A stretch of DNA of 55,062 nucleotides, taken from positions 1-55,062 of the forward strand of contig JANQFV010000068.1 of the NCBI GenBank assembly GCA_028277645.1, read 5' to 3'. How positions within the stretch are numbered: position 1 is the stretch's first letter; each line of letters begins with the position of its first letter. The DNA comes from Phycisphaerae bacterium. GTDB taxonomy: Bacteria; Planctomycetota; Phycisphaerae; UBA1845; Fen-1342. The position numbers and the translations under genes were made by a program. Below are positions 35,186 to 44,600 of this stretch, piece by piece. The notes beneath the pieces are model-generated. The model saw only the letters and a list, made by a program, of their open reading frames with translations. It was not told the origin of the DNA and did not search any database.

Positions 35186-36423
35186 GCTGCCTGCTCGCGG
35201 TAGTTGGAACCCAGATTCTCGCGCGTCGCCTCCAAGCCGGCGTTCAACGGCATGACGATCCAGCGGACGGACTCGTCACCCAGCGCGTAGAGCAACGCCG
35301 GTTTGCCGTACACCGTGTTGTCGCGACCACAGCCGTTCTGGTGCAAATCGATGACCACCTGCTCACCGGGCAGCACGGCAAGGGCATCGAGCAAGTAACC
35401 CGGGTTGAACGCCGAGCGAATGGTGCTGTCGCCACCGCCCAAGAAGCGCGCCGTCAGTCGAGCGTGGGCCTTACCCATGTCGGGGGAGCTGGCGGACAGT
35501 TGGATGCGTCGCGGCGACAGATCAACCCTGACCATCCGCGATTCGGAGGACGTGGCCAACGTCACTTGCTTCAGCGTCTCGATGAGCGATTGCCGATCCA
35601 CGGCGAACCGCGAACCGCTACTGGGTACGAACTCCCGGTAACGCGGAAAATGCCCGTCGAGTTCACGGGTGTGCAGCAACCAGTCGGGGCCGGCAATCGT
35701 GACTTCTGCCGGCAACCTGGTGCCTTCATCCGTCGAGCTGGTCGTGATAGTGATCGCAAGCGGAGCGTCCAGCTTGGACGACCACCTCTGCACCAAATGG
35801 GCGAAGCGAACGGGGATGATGACCTGGCCCCGGTACGTGGTCGTCTCGCACTGCAGCCCCGCGATGACCAGCCGGCGGCCGTCGGTAGCCGCCAGGCGGA
35901 CGCCATCATCGTCGGACTCGAGCTGCACGCCGTTGATCGCGTAGCGACTGGTCTCCCGGGCAACGGCTCGACTGCTGACGGCCAGTGCCTTCGCCGCCAC
36001 GTCTGCAGCGACGGTGATCGTCTCACCCGCGCACTCTGTCTGAACAACCGGGAAGTCACCCAGCGACATGGTCGGTAGCGCATGCGTGACGCGTCCACCG
36101 TTGACCTGCAATTGCTGGGAACGCGACCGCAACGACAACGTGCAGGACGGTTGCCTGCTGGCCTTGATGCGGCGGACGAGCTCGACACAGCTCACGACGC
36201 AGGCGGGCAGGTTCCCGTCGGCAGGGACACGCGTGTTGAACGTGATCTCCCCATCGGTGGCGGAAATGTGCAAACGCCCCTCCTCAGCCCGCAGCAGAAT
36301 GCCGGTGAGGATGGGCTTGGGGAAACGCTTGGGGGCAACAGTCTGGGCCCGTTGGAGAGCATCGAGCAGACTGCGTCGATCAGCAGTTAGTTGTGGAGTG
36401 ATCTTCGATGTAGCGGTCGTCAT
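35182..36423 (-). CDS. dnaN: DNA polymerase III beta subunit (sliding clamp)
   Basis: A 413-residue beta-clamp homologue. It has three similar domains with the typical opening LTADRRSLLDALQRAQTVAP, the turn ISATDGEITFNTRV, LAATDGRRLVIAG and the C-terminal VRWIVMPLNAG, near the family ending 'yvvMPmR'. AGGAG lies 8 bp before the ATG. Chromosomal dnaN normally sits by dnaA and gyrB. Here it is embedded among small unknown genes and a RecB-like nuclease, so this is probably an element-borne second clamp that recruits host polymerase. It is cotranscribed with the small zinc-finger gene. Confidence 0.9.
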   Translation of the reverse strand: MTTATSKITPQLTADRRSLLDALQRAQTVAPKRFPKPILTGILLRAEEGRLHISATDGEITFNTRVPADGNLPACVVSCVELVRRIKASRQPSCTLSLRSRSQQLQVNGGRVTHALPTMSLGDFPVVQTECAGETITVAADVAAKALAVSSRAVARETSRYAINGVQLESDDDGVRLAATDGRRLVIAGLQCETTTYRGQVIIPVRFAHLVQRWSSKLDAPLAITITTSSTDEGTRLPAEVTIAGPDWLLHTRELDGHFPRYREFVPSSGSRFAVDRQSLIETLKQVTLATSSESRMVRVDLSPRRIQLSASSPDMGKAHARLTARFLGGGDSTIRSAFNPGYLLDALAVLPGEQVVIDLHQNGCGRDNTVYGKPALLYALGDESVRWIVMPLNAGLEATRENLGSNYREQAA

Positions 36424-36506
36424 GCGGTTACTCCTAAAAGAGGTAGAGTGTTGCGGCTGACGGCCACCGCGTGACCCCGCCGGCCACGCGGCAGCACTAC
36501 GAGACG

Positions 36507-36704
36507 TCAGGCAGCGTCGAGATCCGTTCCGGCAGCATCAAGGCCGGCAGCAAGTGGGATGCAGACGGTGGCTGGAGCCTGGTCCTTCGTGGGTGGCTGG
36601 GCGTTACGTCGCGGATGTCGACGCCGGCGTTGCCGGGGCAGCAATCGTGAGCAGAACAGCAAGTGGCGTTCGTCGCGGGGTACATCGCGCAGACTGATCA
36701 ACAT
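36507..36704 (-). CDS. Small basic protein (uncertain)
   Basis: TGGAGGAATCCC precedes the ATG at 36704, a strong ribosome binding site. The 65-residue product (MLISLRDVPRDERHLLF..., then RRRRHPRR) is arginine-rich with no known domain. Another frame over the same DNA has CCPGNAGVDIRDV and is equally unclear. The start is the only real support. Confidence 0.35.
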   Translation of the reverse strand: MLISLRDVPRDERHLLFCSRLLPRQRRRRHPRRNAQPPTKDQAPATVCIPLAAGLDAAGTDLDAA

Positions 36705-36808
36705 GGGATTCCTCCAGGTGTTGGGCGCGCAGTCACGATCTGCCGCTTTATCAGCAGCTGATTACGTCGACTGCACGCAGGTGAGATGGGTCGGGGAGTG
36801 CGGGCCTG

Positions 36809-36964
36809 CTAGCGGCGCTGGTCAGGCAGACCGAAGCAGAACCACCACCAGACGATGATGACGATCACGAAGATGCTCGTGCAGGTCTCGGTTCGCAGCG
36901 ATGCGAACGCACCGAGCAGCAGCATGCAGGCGATGAAGGAGTTGCGGCCAACGTTTGGGTTCAT
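36809..36964 (-). CDS. Small membrane protein (uncertain)
   Basis: About 51 residues from the ATG at 36964 (MNPNVGRNSFIACMLLLG...). The C-terminal segment FVIVIIVWWWFCFGLP is a convincing membrane span. No Shine-Dalgarno is evident, and the frame is open upstream to 37006. It lies in the minus-strand operon between the nuclease gene and dnaN. Confidence 0.4.
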   Translation of the reverse strand: MNPNVGRNSFIACMLLLGAFASLRTETCTSIFVIVIIVWWWFCFGLPDQRR

Positions 36965-37018
36965 GGACACGGCCCGATGAGCGGCGCAGCACATTGGTGG
37001 GAGCACGTAACCGAACAG

Positions 37019-37876
37019 TCAGTCATGGCAGCCCTCCCAGGCACGGCAGGTTTCGGCGTAGGGGCAGGTTGTGCATTTCTGGGTCGAAGGGGCGGGATAG
37101 AAATGGCCCGCCTGGATCGCGTCCCAGAGGCACCTGACGACGGCGAGCGTGCGGTGCACCTGACGGGCATCCGCAGTGACGGTATGACGCGTGATGGCAG
37201 GCTGCTTGGTCTTTGTCAGAACGATCCACTCCAGCTGGATCTGACGTACACCCAGGGCACGTGCCGTAGGCTGCAACAGGGTCGCGTACATGTGCATCTG
37301 CGGCAGGGCTTCGGCGATCTGAGAATTGCCCCACCGCGAGCGGCTGCTCTTGAAGTCGATGATGTGTAGTACATCACGTTGCAGCGTCAGCAGATCGATG
37401 CGTCCGAGCAGATCAGGGCAGTCGGGGATCACACTGCGACGGAACTCCTCCTCGATGCCCAGGATTGTGCCATCAACGTGGCGGACGTCACTGTTCAGGA
37501 AGACCGTCAGCATGTTGGTGGCCAGCGTACGCAGACTCTGGGCGGATTCGCCCTTGCCGTACCGGATGGGCAAAGTCTGTTCGTCCCGCCAGGCCTGGTC
37601 GAAGGGGGTGGTCAAATTGACCACCCCGGGCGGTTCGGCACCGCTCAGGATCTGCCGGTAATAGTGCTCGATCGCCGTATGCAGGGCACCACCGAAGATC
37701 AGGCTGCTGGCCTTGTAGGCCGGTAGAAGCTGGACGACGTACTGGAAGTAGTACCGCAGCGGACAGCGCTGGTACGTGCTGAGAGCACTGTAGCTGAGGT
37801 AGTCACGGATCCTGGGACGATCGGGATCGTCCCGTGGGTGGGCATTCACAGATGCGGGTGCAGCAATGACGCTCAT
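37019..37876 (-). CDS. PD-(D/E)XK exonuclease, RecB/Cas4-like with Fe-S cysteines
   Basis: 285 residues. LSYSALSTYQRCPLRYYFQY is the typical opening of RecB-family (PDDEXK_1) nucleases, with the first cluster cysteine. GGALHTAIEHYY gives the conserved His. LLGRIDLLT and IIDFKSSRS give the catalytic D and D-x-K. C-terminal KCTTCPYAETC supplies the other three cysteines for a 4Fe-4S cluster. Such proteins act as 5'-3' exonucleases in phage recombination or in AddB-type repair. It is downstream of the gene at 38301 with a 4-bp overlap, and the palindrome copy 2 lies in its coding sequence. Confidence 0.85.
   Translation of the reverse strand: MSVIAAPASVNAHPRDDPDRPRIRDYLSYSALSTYQRCPLRYYFQYVVQLLPAYKASSLIFGGALHTAIEHYYRQILSGAEPPGVVNLTTPFDQAWRDEQTLPIRYGKGESAQSLRTLATNMLTVFLNSDVRHVDGTILGIEEEFRRSVIPDCPDLLGRIDLLTLQRDVLHIIDFKSSRSRWGNSQIAEALPQMHMYATLLQPTARALGVRQIQLEWIVLTKTKQPAITRHTVTADARQVHRTLAVVRCLWDAIQAGHFYPAPSTQKCTTCPYAETCRAWEGCHD
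37605..37627. repeat. Palindrome copy 2
   Basis: GGGGTGGTCAA, a central A, then TTGACCACCCC: perfect 11-bp arms, the longest of the three copies. It sits inside the RecB-like nuclease gene and is translated as GVVNLTTP, so it is constrained both as DNA and as protein. Confidence 0.9.
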
Positions 37877-38301
37877 CGCTGTGTCTCGCTCGGCGCACTC
37901 TTGAGTTCGTCGATGAGACGGCTGGCCTGGCGCAGCGTGAGGTCCTCCAGCTCAGTAACGCCATAGCGCGTCACACAGCTCAACGGATCGACGCCCTGCC
38001 GCTCGCAGATGGCCCGAATTGCTCGAAGTTGGGACGCCGTAGCCCGACGTACATCTCGTCGTCCGTTGTTGCCGTTATCCCGGCGTGCGTTATCCCGCTG
38101 GATCTCCGAGGTCTGCTGGGCCAGCTCTTGATCGACAGACTGGCGGGCCAGGTCGAACAGATTGCGGATGCGGGCCAGCAGACCCTCTGGATCGCCGATC
38201 AGGCCGCTCTCGACTTCGAGTTCGACGTTGACGGAAGCCCCGCGGCTCCCGTAGTTGGGTTCGCCGACCTTGCGGCTGAACCCGGCATTGAGTTTCAGCA
38301 T
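37873..38301 (-). CDS. Unknown protein of the recombination operon
   Basis: The ATG at 38301 has AAGGAG 6-8 bp upstream. The 142-residue product begins MLKLNAGFSRKVGEPNYGSRG and continues with VNVELEVESGLIGDPEGLL, a pattern seen in uncharacterised mobile-element proteins. Residues about 90-142 (SQLRAIRAICERQGVDPLS, YGVTELEDLTLRQASRLIDEL) look like a C-terminal DNA-binding or ssDNA-annealing-type tail (similar helices close RecT/Erf/SSAP-linked proteins). Location next to an exonuclease would fit an annealing or accessory role, but that is inference. Confidence 0.55.
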   Translation of the reverse strand: MLKLNAGFSRKVGEPNYGSRGASVNVELEVESGLIGDPEGLLARIRNLFDLARQSVDQELAQQTSEIQRDNARRDNGNNGRRDVRRATASQLRAIRAICERQGVDPLSCVTRYGVTELEDLTLRQASRLIDELKSAPSETQR

Positions 38302-38441
38302 GGGGATTCTCCTTGGTGTGGATTGGGGTGCTGCAAATATGAATGGGCCGTAGAACTTGCGGGCCATACCCAATGCGTAGTCCGCGGTGAACGAACCAGG
38401 CGCATCTGCTACCATCTGGCGTTAAGTGGAGGGCTGCTCAA

Positions 38442-39413
38442 GTGATCGCGAAGACGAAGGACCCGGCCAGCGCGTCGAACCGGTTCGAACAGGCTGGTGC
38501 CGCCGCTGAGGAGCAGATGGCGTATTACCTACGTCGTGAGTTCGGCGACGACGATGACATCTTCATCCTCAACGATCTCCGCCTGTCGGAAGATGGTGAC
38601 ACAGCGCAGATCGACCATCTCGTGCTGCACCGGTTCGGGTTCTCCATCGTCGAGAGCAAGAGCGTTAGCGGCGAGATTGAGATCAACGAACACGACGAGT
38701 GGACCCGCAAGTGGGGTCAGAAGCGAACTGGTATGCCGTCCCCCATCCAGCAGGCCAAACGCCAAGCAGCGTTCCTGCAGAGATTGCTAATCAAGCATCG
38801 AGCGGATCTTCGCGACAAACGCTTGTTCGGGCGCGTTCAGGCAGGGTTCAAGCACTGTACAACCGACGTCCATGTGGCGGTCTCTGACCGGGGCATCATC
38901 AAGCGGCATGGCGCAGATCCGCCAGCGCTCACGAAGGCGGATTTGATTTGCGATCGGATACGTGAAGAGATCGAACGGCACCGGAAAGCCAGCCGGCTGC
39001 TCAGCAGGACTGACGGTGACTACGGCCTGTGGCAACTGAGTGATGCAGAGCTGGTGCGCGTGTGTGACTTCCTGCTGGCGCGGCACACGCCACGGACAAC
39101 ATCTGCGAGTGAGGCGGCTACTGAGCAAGAAGCACCGCGACCGCGGGCTACGGATGATGCAGGTTCGCAGGCCCACTCCGACAGCACGACACCCAGATGC
39201 AAACACTGCGGCAGCGGCGACCTGTTCGCGACGTACGGCAAATACGGCTACTACTTCAAGTGCCGCGCATGCACGAAGAACACGCCGATTGACTACGCGT
39301 GCTCAGCGTGTGGGAAAGAGGGTCGGATTCGTAAGGCCGGGACGAAGTTCCACCGCGTGTGTGCAGCGTGCGAACTTGAGGAGCTAGTTTGGTCGCAGCC
39401 TTCGGGCGTGTGA
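38442..39413 (+). CDS. NERD-domain nuclease with a C-terminal zinc ribbon
   Basis: 323 residues from a GTG start with GGAGGG upstream. Residues about 12-120 are the NERD nuclease domain: AGAAAEEQMAYYLRREFGDD, IDHLVLHRFGFSIVESKS (the D and E-x-K of the PD-(D/E)XK core) and SPIQQAKRQAAFLQRLL. After a variable linker, residues 248-310 carry several cysteine pairs (CKHCGSG, CRACTK, CSACGK, CAACELEE), typical of topoisomerase-type zinc ribbons. NERD proteins occur in DNA processing and in defence loci. It is divergent from the minus-strand operon, sharing the 140-bp gap before 38442. Confidence 0.85.
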   Translation: MIAKTKDPASASNRFEQAGAAAEEQMAYYLRREFGDDDDIFILNDLRLSEDGDTAQIDHLVLHRFGFSIVESKSVSGEIEINEHDEWTRKWGQKRTGMPSPIQQAKRQAAFLQRLLIKHRADLRDKRLFGRVQAGFKHCTTDVHVAVSDRGIIKRHGADPPALTKADLICDRIREEIERHRKASRLLSRTDGDYGLWQLSDAELVRVCDFLLARHTPRTTSASEAATEQEAPRPRATDDAGSQAHSDSTTPRCKHCGSGDLFATYGKYGYYFKCRACTKNTPIDYACSACGKEGRIRKAGTKFHRVCAACELEELVWSQPSGV

Positions 39414-39547
39414 GCGCTCCGGTAGCGAGCCGCTGATTCTCTGCAAGTCGGTACGCAGCTGAGGAACGGGACTTGTAAGGGATCGTCGTGTCCCTCGACA
39501 AGGCCATCGGGACATCTGTCCTCTTGTATCATCTCATGGCGGGCGCT

Positions 39548-41515
39548 TCACAGGCCCAGCATCAACTCCACGAACGGGTTGATATCTCCGAAATCCACCG
39601 TCCCGTCCGCGTTGACGTCCGCGAGCTCATGCCGGCAATACGGTTGGTTTGCGTAGTAGTCCTCGTGATCGATCAGTGCGTCAACGAATGCGTCGATGTC
39701 GTCCAGGCTGACCAATCCGTCACAGTTCAGGTCGCCTGCATGTGCCTGGCCACCATCCAACGTCGCGAACAGTGAGAAGTCGTCATCATCGAGCGCTACG
39801 TTGTGCCCCTGGATAGCGAGCACGTTGACGCCGGGGACCAGGGCGTCGCGACGCTCCAGCAATTGGAACTGCTCCGGCGGGTTGGGGTTCGTATCACCGT
39901 TCGACGCCTCGTGCGGTGCATCGGCGAGCGTGTCATAAGCCGGCGGAGTTCCCGAGACGTTGGCGCGGGCCACCTCCACACCATTCACATACGCTACGAA
40001 GCCATCGTCGTAGTCGACCGTCAGGACGAGGTAATCCAGGGCGGCGGGATCCCGCACAAAGAACTGGCGGCGGGCGAAAACGGCACTATATGCCCCCGGC
40101 ATGTCGTGCAACGGCGTTGCATCATCGTCATCGCCGTAGCCGAAGCCAATCGCGCCAGTCTCCCAGTCCGAATCATCAAACGCCGGCAGCGTCCAATCCG
40201 TAGTCGTGTGTGTCCCCGCGGTGTCGTAGCGCCACGGCATATCCGGCCGTAGCGATACGTGCGACTCGAGCAGCATCAACGCCGCCCGATAGGCATTCAG
40301 CCGCGAGTAGATCAGGTCCGAGCCGGGGTCGTAAACCGGGTCGCCGGAATCTGCCAGTATCTGCCGGATGTACTGGATCGGTAACGGCGCGGATTGCTGC
40401 AATCGGAGGATCTGGTTCAGCAGGATTAGCGCTCCCGCCACATGCGGGGACGCCGCGGACGTACCACTTCGCCCGGCGATCCCGCCTCCGATCCAGGACG
40501 AGTAAACACCACTGGGGGCAACTGTATCGATCAGATCACTGCGATTCCAGTACACTTCATCGTCCCAGCTGACCCCGCCCACTGCGAGGGCGTTACTGAT
40601 GCAGGCCGGAGCCGAAATCCCGTCCGTCGCGTGCCAGTTGCCGGCGGCGATTGCCACTGATATTCCAGCGGCAGCTGCAGCGTCTATCGCGGCGGTCTGC
40701 ACCGGACGCAGGTCGTCACAGGGTTCCGAGTAGATGCCGCCGCCGATGCTGATGTTGAGCACGGAAATGTCGTACGTCGCCGCGTTCAGTACGCACCAGT
40801 CAACCGCGGCGGTAATGTCGTGGTTGTGACATCCGTTCCCATCGCTGCATACCTTCAGCGCAATGATGTTCGCATCCGGCGCGACCCCTGTGTAGACGGG
40901 AAGACCACTTGTCGCGATGCCTGTCACGAACGTACCGTGGCCACTGTCGTCCTCCGCGGAAACGTCCTCGTCAGCGTTGTTCGGACAGCACGGATAACCA
41001 TCGTCGTTGGTTACGCGGCAGAAGCAGTGCTGGGCGATTATCCGTCCGGCGAACGCGGCGTGGTCGGTGTCGATGCCGGTGTCAATCACCGCGATCGTCT
41101 CGCCAGTCCCGGTCAGGGGCACGCCGTCGATCGACGTCGCCCAGACCTCGGGCACGTGGACTTGCGGAATGCTCTCATCAAGCTGCGGGTACAGCACGTA
41201 CGACGGCTCCAACGCCTCCACGCATGGGTGCGTCAGCAGCGACTGCAGTCCGGCGGCGTTGATCCGACCGCTGAAGCCGTTGAAGCTGCGATAGACGCGA
41301 TTGATCGTCAGCTCCGGCGTGCCCGAATCCTGGGTCGTTGGGTCGACACCCAGCTCGGCCAGCACGGAGTCGAGATCGCAGCCGGGCGATAGAAGCACGC
41401 CGCACTCTGCCCATCCGGATTCGTCGACCACGTCGGTGATCGCCCGTGGGATGTTGATCTGCGCACTGGCGAGGCTGGTGAAGAGTAGGCAAACCGTCGA
41501 GATTGCAGTCTTCAT
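39548..41515 (-). CDS. Secreted subtilisin-like serine protease with dockerin-like C-terminus
   Basis: 655 residues with a signal peptide (MKTAISTVCLLFTSLASAQ). The S8 triad is intact: IAVIDTGIDTDHAAF (Asp near 145), GHGTFVTGIA (His near 192) and GTSAASPHVAGA (Ser near 351). Residues about 430-580 form a beta-rich region (YLVLTVDYDDGFVAYVNGVE). The end has the double dockerin-like pair GDLNCDGLVSLDDIDAFVDAL and ADVNADGTVDFGDINPFVEL (about 590-655), also present in the RHS protein. It is an extracellular protease, probably bound to other surface proteins. A pro-region of about 100 residues precedes the catalytic domain. Confidence 0.93.
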   Translation of the reverse strand: MKTAISTVCLLFTSLASAQINIPRAITDVVDESGWAECGVLLSPGCDLDSVLAELGVDPTTQDSGTPELTINRVYRSFNGFSGRINAAGLQSLLTHPCVEALEPSYVLYPQLDESIPQVHVPEVWATSIDGVPLTGTGETIAVIDTGIDTDHAAFAGRIIAQHCFCRVTNDDGYPCCPNNADEDVSAEDDSGHGTFVTGIATSGLPVYTGVAPDANIIALKVCSDGNGCHNHDITAAVDWCVLNAATYDISVLNISIGGGIYSEPCDDLRPVQTAAIDAAAAAGISVAIAAGNWHATDGISAPACISNALAVGGVSWDDEVYWNRSDLIDTVAPSGVYSSWIGGGIAGRSGTSAASPHVAGALILLNQILRLQQSAPLPIQYIRQILADSGDPVYDPGSDLIYSRLNAYRAALMLLESHVSLRPDMPWRYDTAGTHTTTDWTLPAFDDSDWETGAIGFGYGDDDDATPLHDMPGAYSAVFARRQFFVRDPAALDYLVLTVDYDDGFVAYVNGVEVARANVSGTPPAYDTLADAPHEASNGDTNPNPPEQFQLLERRDALVPGVNVLAIQGHNVALDDDDFSLFATLDGGQAHAGDLNCDGLVSLDDIDAFVDALIDHEDYYANQPYCRHELADVNADGTVDFGDINPFVELMLGL

Positions 41516-41621
41516 GATAGGCTCCAGCTAAGCGTCACGACCGCCATGGACCGTAACGACGCGCAACGGCAGCATGTACAGCACTACTCGCACAGGGAGG
41601 TCACGCGAGTTCAGGAAACAG

Positions 41622-44600
41622 CTACTCTTGTGCAACTGCCCCGCGACGACGACGCCCGTACGCGCGTCGCGATCCTGCCACAAACGCCAGCGTAAGGGTC
41701 ACTAAGCCGCACGCGACGCCCGGACAGACTCCGTTGCCAGTGGGCGGGCAACCGTTCGGACATGTTCCCCACGTATTGGGGCACGCGTCTTCACCGTCAC
41801 AAACGCCGTCATCGTCGGCGTCACACGGACAACTCCGACCATCGTCGATCGCCCCGTTGCAGTTATTGTCAAGTCCGTCGGGTGCGCTCGCACAGTCCAG
41901 TTCGCCGGGATTGATGTCTGGATCCGAGTCGTCACAATCTCCTGCACGCGTGGCGTATCCCGGCGGTTTGGCGCAGCGTATCAGCCTGTCATTGGCGACA
42001 CCAAACCCGTCGCCATCAGCGTCGCGGTACCACGTCGTACCCAGAATCCCCTCGTCTATCAGGCCATCGCAGTCGTCATCGATGCCGTTGCACACTTCAG
42101 TGGCGCCGTGATAGACGGCCGGGTCCAACGCCTGACAATCGGTGTCGTCGGGGTCACCGTCGCCGTCTGAATCCAGGTCGATCGGACACCCACTAGGATC
42201 GACGACTTGGCCCGTCGGCGTGTTGGGGCAGTCATCCTTGCAGTCGACAACGCCGTCATCATCGGCATCTGCATCGACGTTCCCGCAGCCACAGTCACCG
42301 GGTTCTGTTTTGTGCGGATCGTCCGAACAGCCGTCGATACAGTCAGGTGTACCATCGTCGTCGCTATCGGTTTCGGCGACGCCACAGCCGCATACGCCCG
42401 GCGATGCCTTGTTGGGGTCGTCGGGGCAGTCGTCGCACGTGTCACCAGCGTCATCGCCATCTCGATTTGCCTGATCCGAGTTGTCGGTCTGGGGACAGTT
42501 GTCGTCGCAGTTGTTTACGCCGTCGCCGTCGTCGTCCAGTTGACTGCACGAGCAGCCATTCGGATCGACGCTCTCGGCGGGAGGCGTGTCCCCGCACTCG
42601 TCGTCGCAGTCGTTTACGCCGTCGCCATCGTCATCCCGTTGGCTGCACAGGCAGCCATTGAGGTCGACGCTCTCGCCGTCCGGAGTATCTGGGCACAGGT
42701 CGTCGCAATCGAATACGCCGTCGCTGTCAGAATCGACATCCCGCGTGCCACAGCCGCACACCCCCGGGTCGATCTTGTTGGAGTCACTCGGGCAGCTGTC
42801 GCATGCGTCTCCACGTCCGTCGCCATCGCCGTCAGCCTGGTCAGCGTTTGCATGCTGCGGACAATTGTCCTCGACGTCAGGGATCCCATCGTCGTCGGTG
42901 TCCGCCAGGATCGTGAACGTGAATGGGCCCGCCTGTGTCTGATTCCCAGAGGTGTCCCATGCAGTTGCCTGGCATGTCAGAATCTGGCCAGGAGGGAAGG
43001 GACCAAGGACAATATCCTCTTCGAACGTGGGCGATCCAATCTCCGACCACGACACGGAATGGCTGTCTCCGTCAAACCAGAGCGCTGAGACGACGTCCAG
43101 CCCGACATTGTCCGATGCGATCACGTTGACCGTGACCTGCTCATCTTCAAGTGGTTCGCTAGGGCTCCACGACAGCGTGACGGCCGGAGCGGTCGTATCG
43201 GGCACGTAGTACGATCCAGTGTCCGGGCCGCCGAAGTCACTTTCCCGCGTGCCGCCGTCGTCGGCAGCCGCAGTCACCCAGTAGTAGTACGTGGTGTCAG
43301 GGACCCCTGAGCTATCGACCGCTGGCGGCTCGGTTAGCCAAAGGCCCACTGCCTCCTTCGGCTCACCGAGCGAGCTTGCGCGGTAAACGCGATAGAAACT
43401 CGCGCCGCGTACGGCAGACCACGTCACGAGCGTCTCGTTTGGCAGCCTGTCGGTCGCCGCAACATCGGTGGGCGCCGTCAGTGGCGGAAACGCGCGCCAG
43501 CCTGCAGCTTGATTGCTGAACTCGCCAGCACGTGCCGCGATGACGTTGCTGCCCGGCTCGTAGGGGTCCTCATAGACATCGTGTGGGTCAGCATAGTCAT
43601 ACGTCGTTGCCGATGCATTGACCCAGTAGTAGTACGTAAGCTCTGGGACTGCTGTGTCATCTGTGAACGATGTTCCCGCCTGCCATGAGCTCGCTGCCAC
43701 GCGCACCCCATCGACCGAGCTTGCGCGGTAGGCCCGGTAGTAGGGACCACAGCTACGGTCATAGGATACGGGGTCCCAGGATACGGGGTCCCAGACTAAG
43801 CTCACACCGCTCGGGGCTCCTGACGTCACCATGAGATTCTGCACGGCCGGTAACGCGGGGCCAACGCCGCACAACTGTGGGTACGTGGCGCCGTCGTCGA
43901 TCCACCACGCTCCCTCGAAGCTCCAGTGTACACCGTAGGTCGATGTGAATGTCGCTTGCTGCCGCATCTCTGTCGTCGTAACGCCGAAGCACTCCGAGCA
44001 TGAGCCATCACACTGCGCGCACGGCAATCCAGTAGCTTCGTTGTTCCAGAAGGAATCATGCACGTTTCCGGGGTACCTTCCAACCAGTGCACCGCGACAT
44101 GCACCGCCACCGCCGACACCCGCGTGTGCATAGCACCGATGTGCACTGCCACCGCCACAACTGCCGATGATCCCGCCGGCGTTGTCGTTCGCATCGATGC
44201 CAACGATGGCAAAGCTATCCACGACACTTCCACCAGGGTCGTTGCGGCCGATGAGGCCACCACAGTAGTTGTCCCCGTCGATAAGCCAGGAGTTCACACA
44301 GCACTGACGCACCTCGTCCCCGCTTCGTCCAGCGATTCCGCCGACGTTTGAGTCTGCGCACGAGATCGTACGATCGGGAATCTCTACACTACACCATAGA
44401 ATCAGCCCCCTAGTTAGCTCACCAACAATACCGCCAACGTTCCGGCCATCGCCATTGATCCACACCGACCCCGACACCGTTGAGCTGGCAACTACTCCCG
44501 CATTGAGTTCACCCACGAGGCCGCCGGTATTGGCGCCGACGTTCTCCTCAGCGCCACGAATCTCACACTCCCCTCGCAAATGGCAGTTCGTGATCAGCCC

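Noticed and set aside
42207..43088. Plus-strand frame opposite the calcium-repeat region
   Set aside because: The minus strand carries D/N-rich calcium repeats with matching codon use; the plus frame has none of the traits of a protein.
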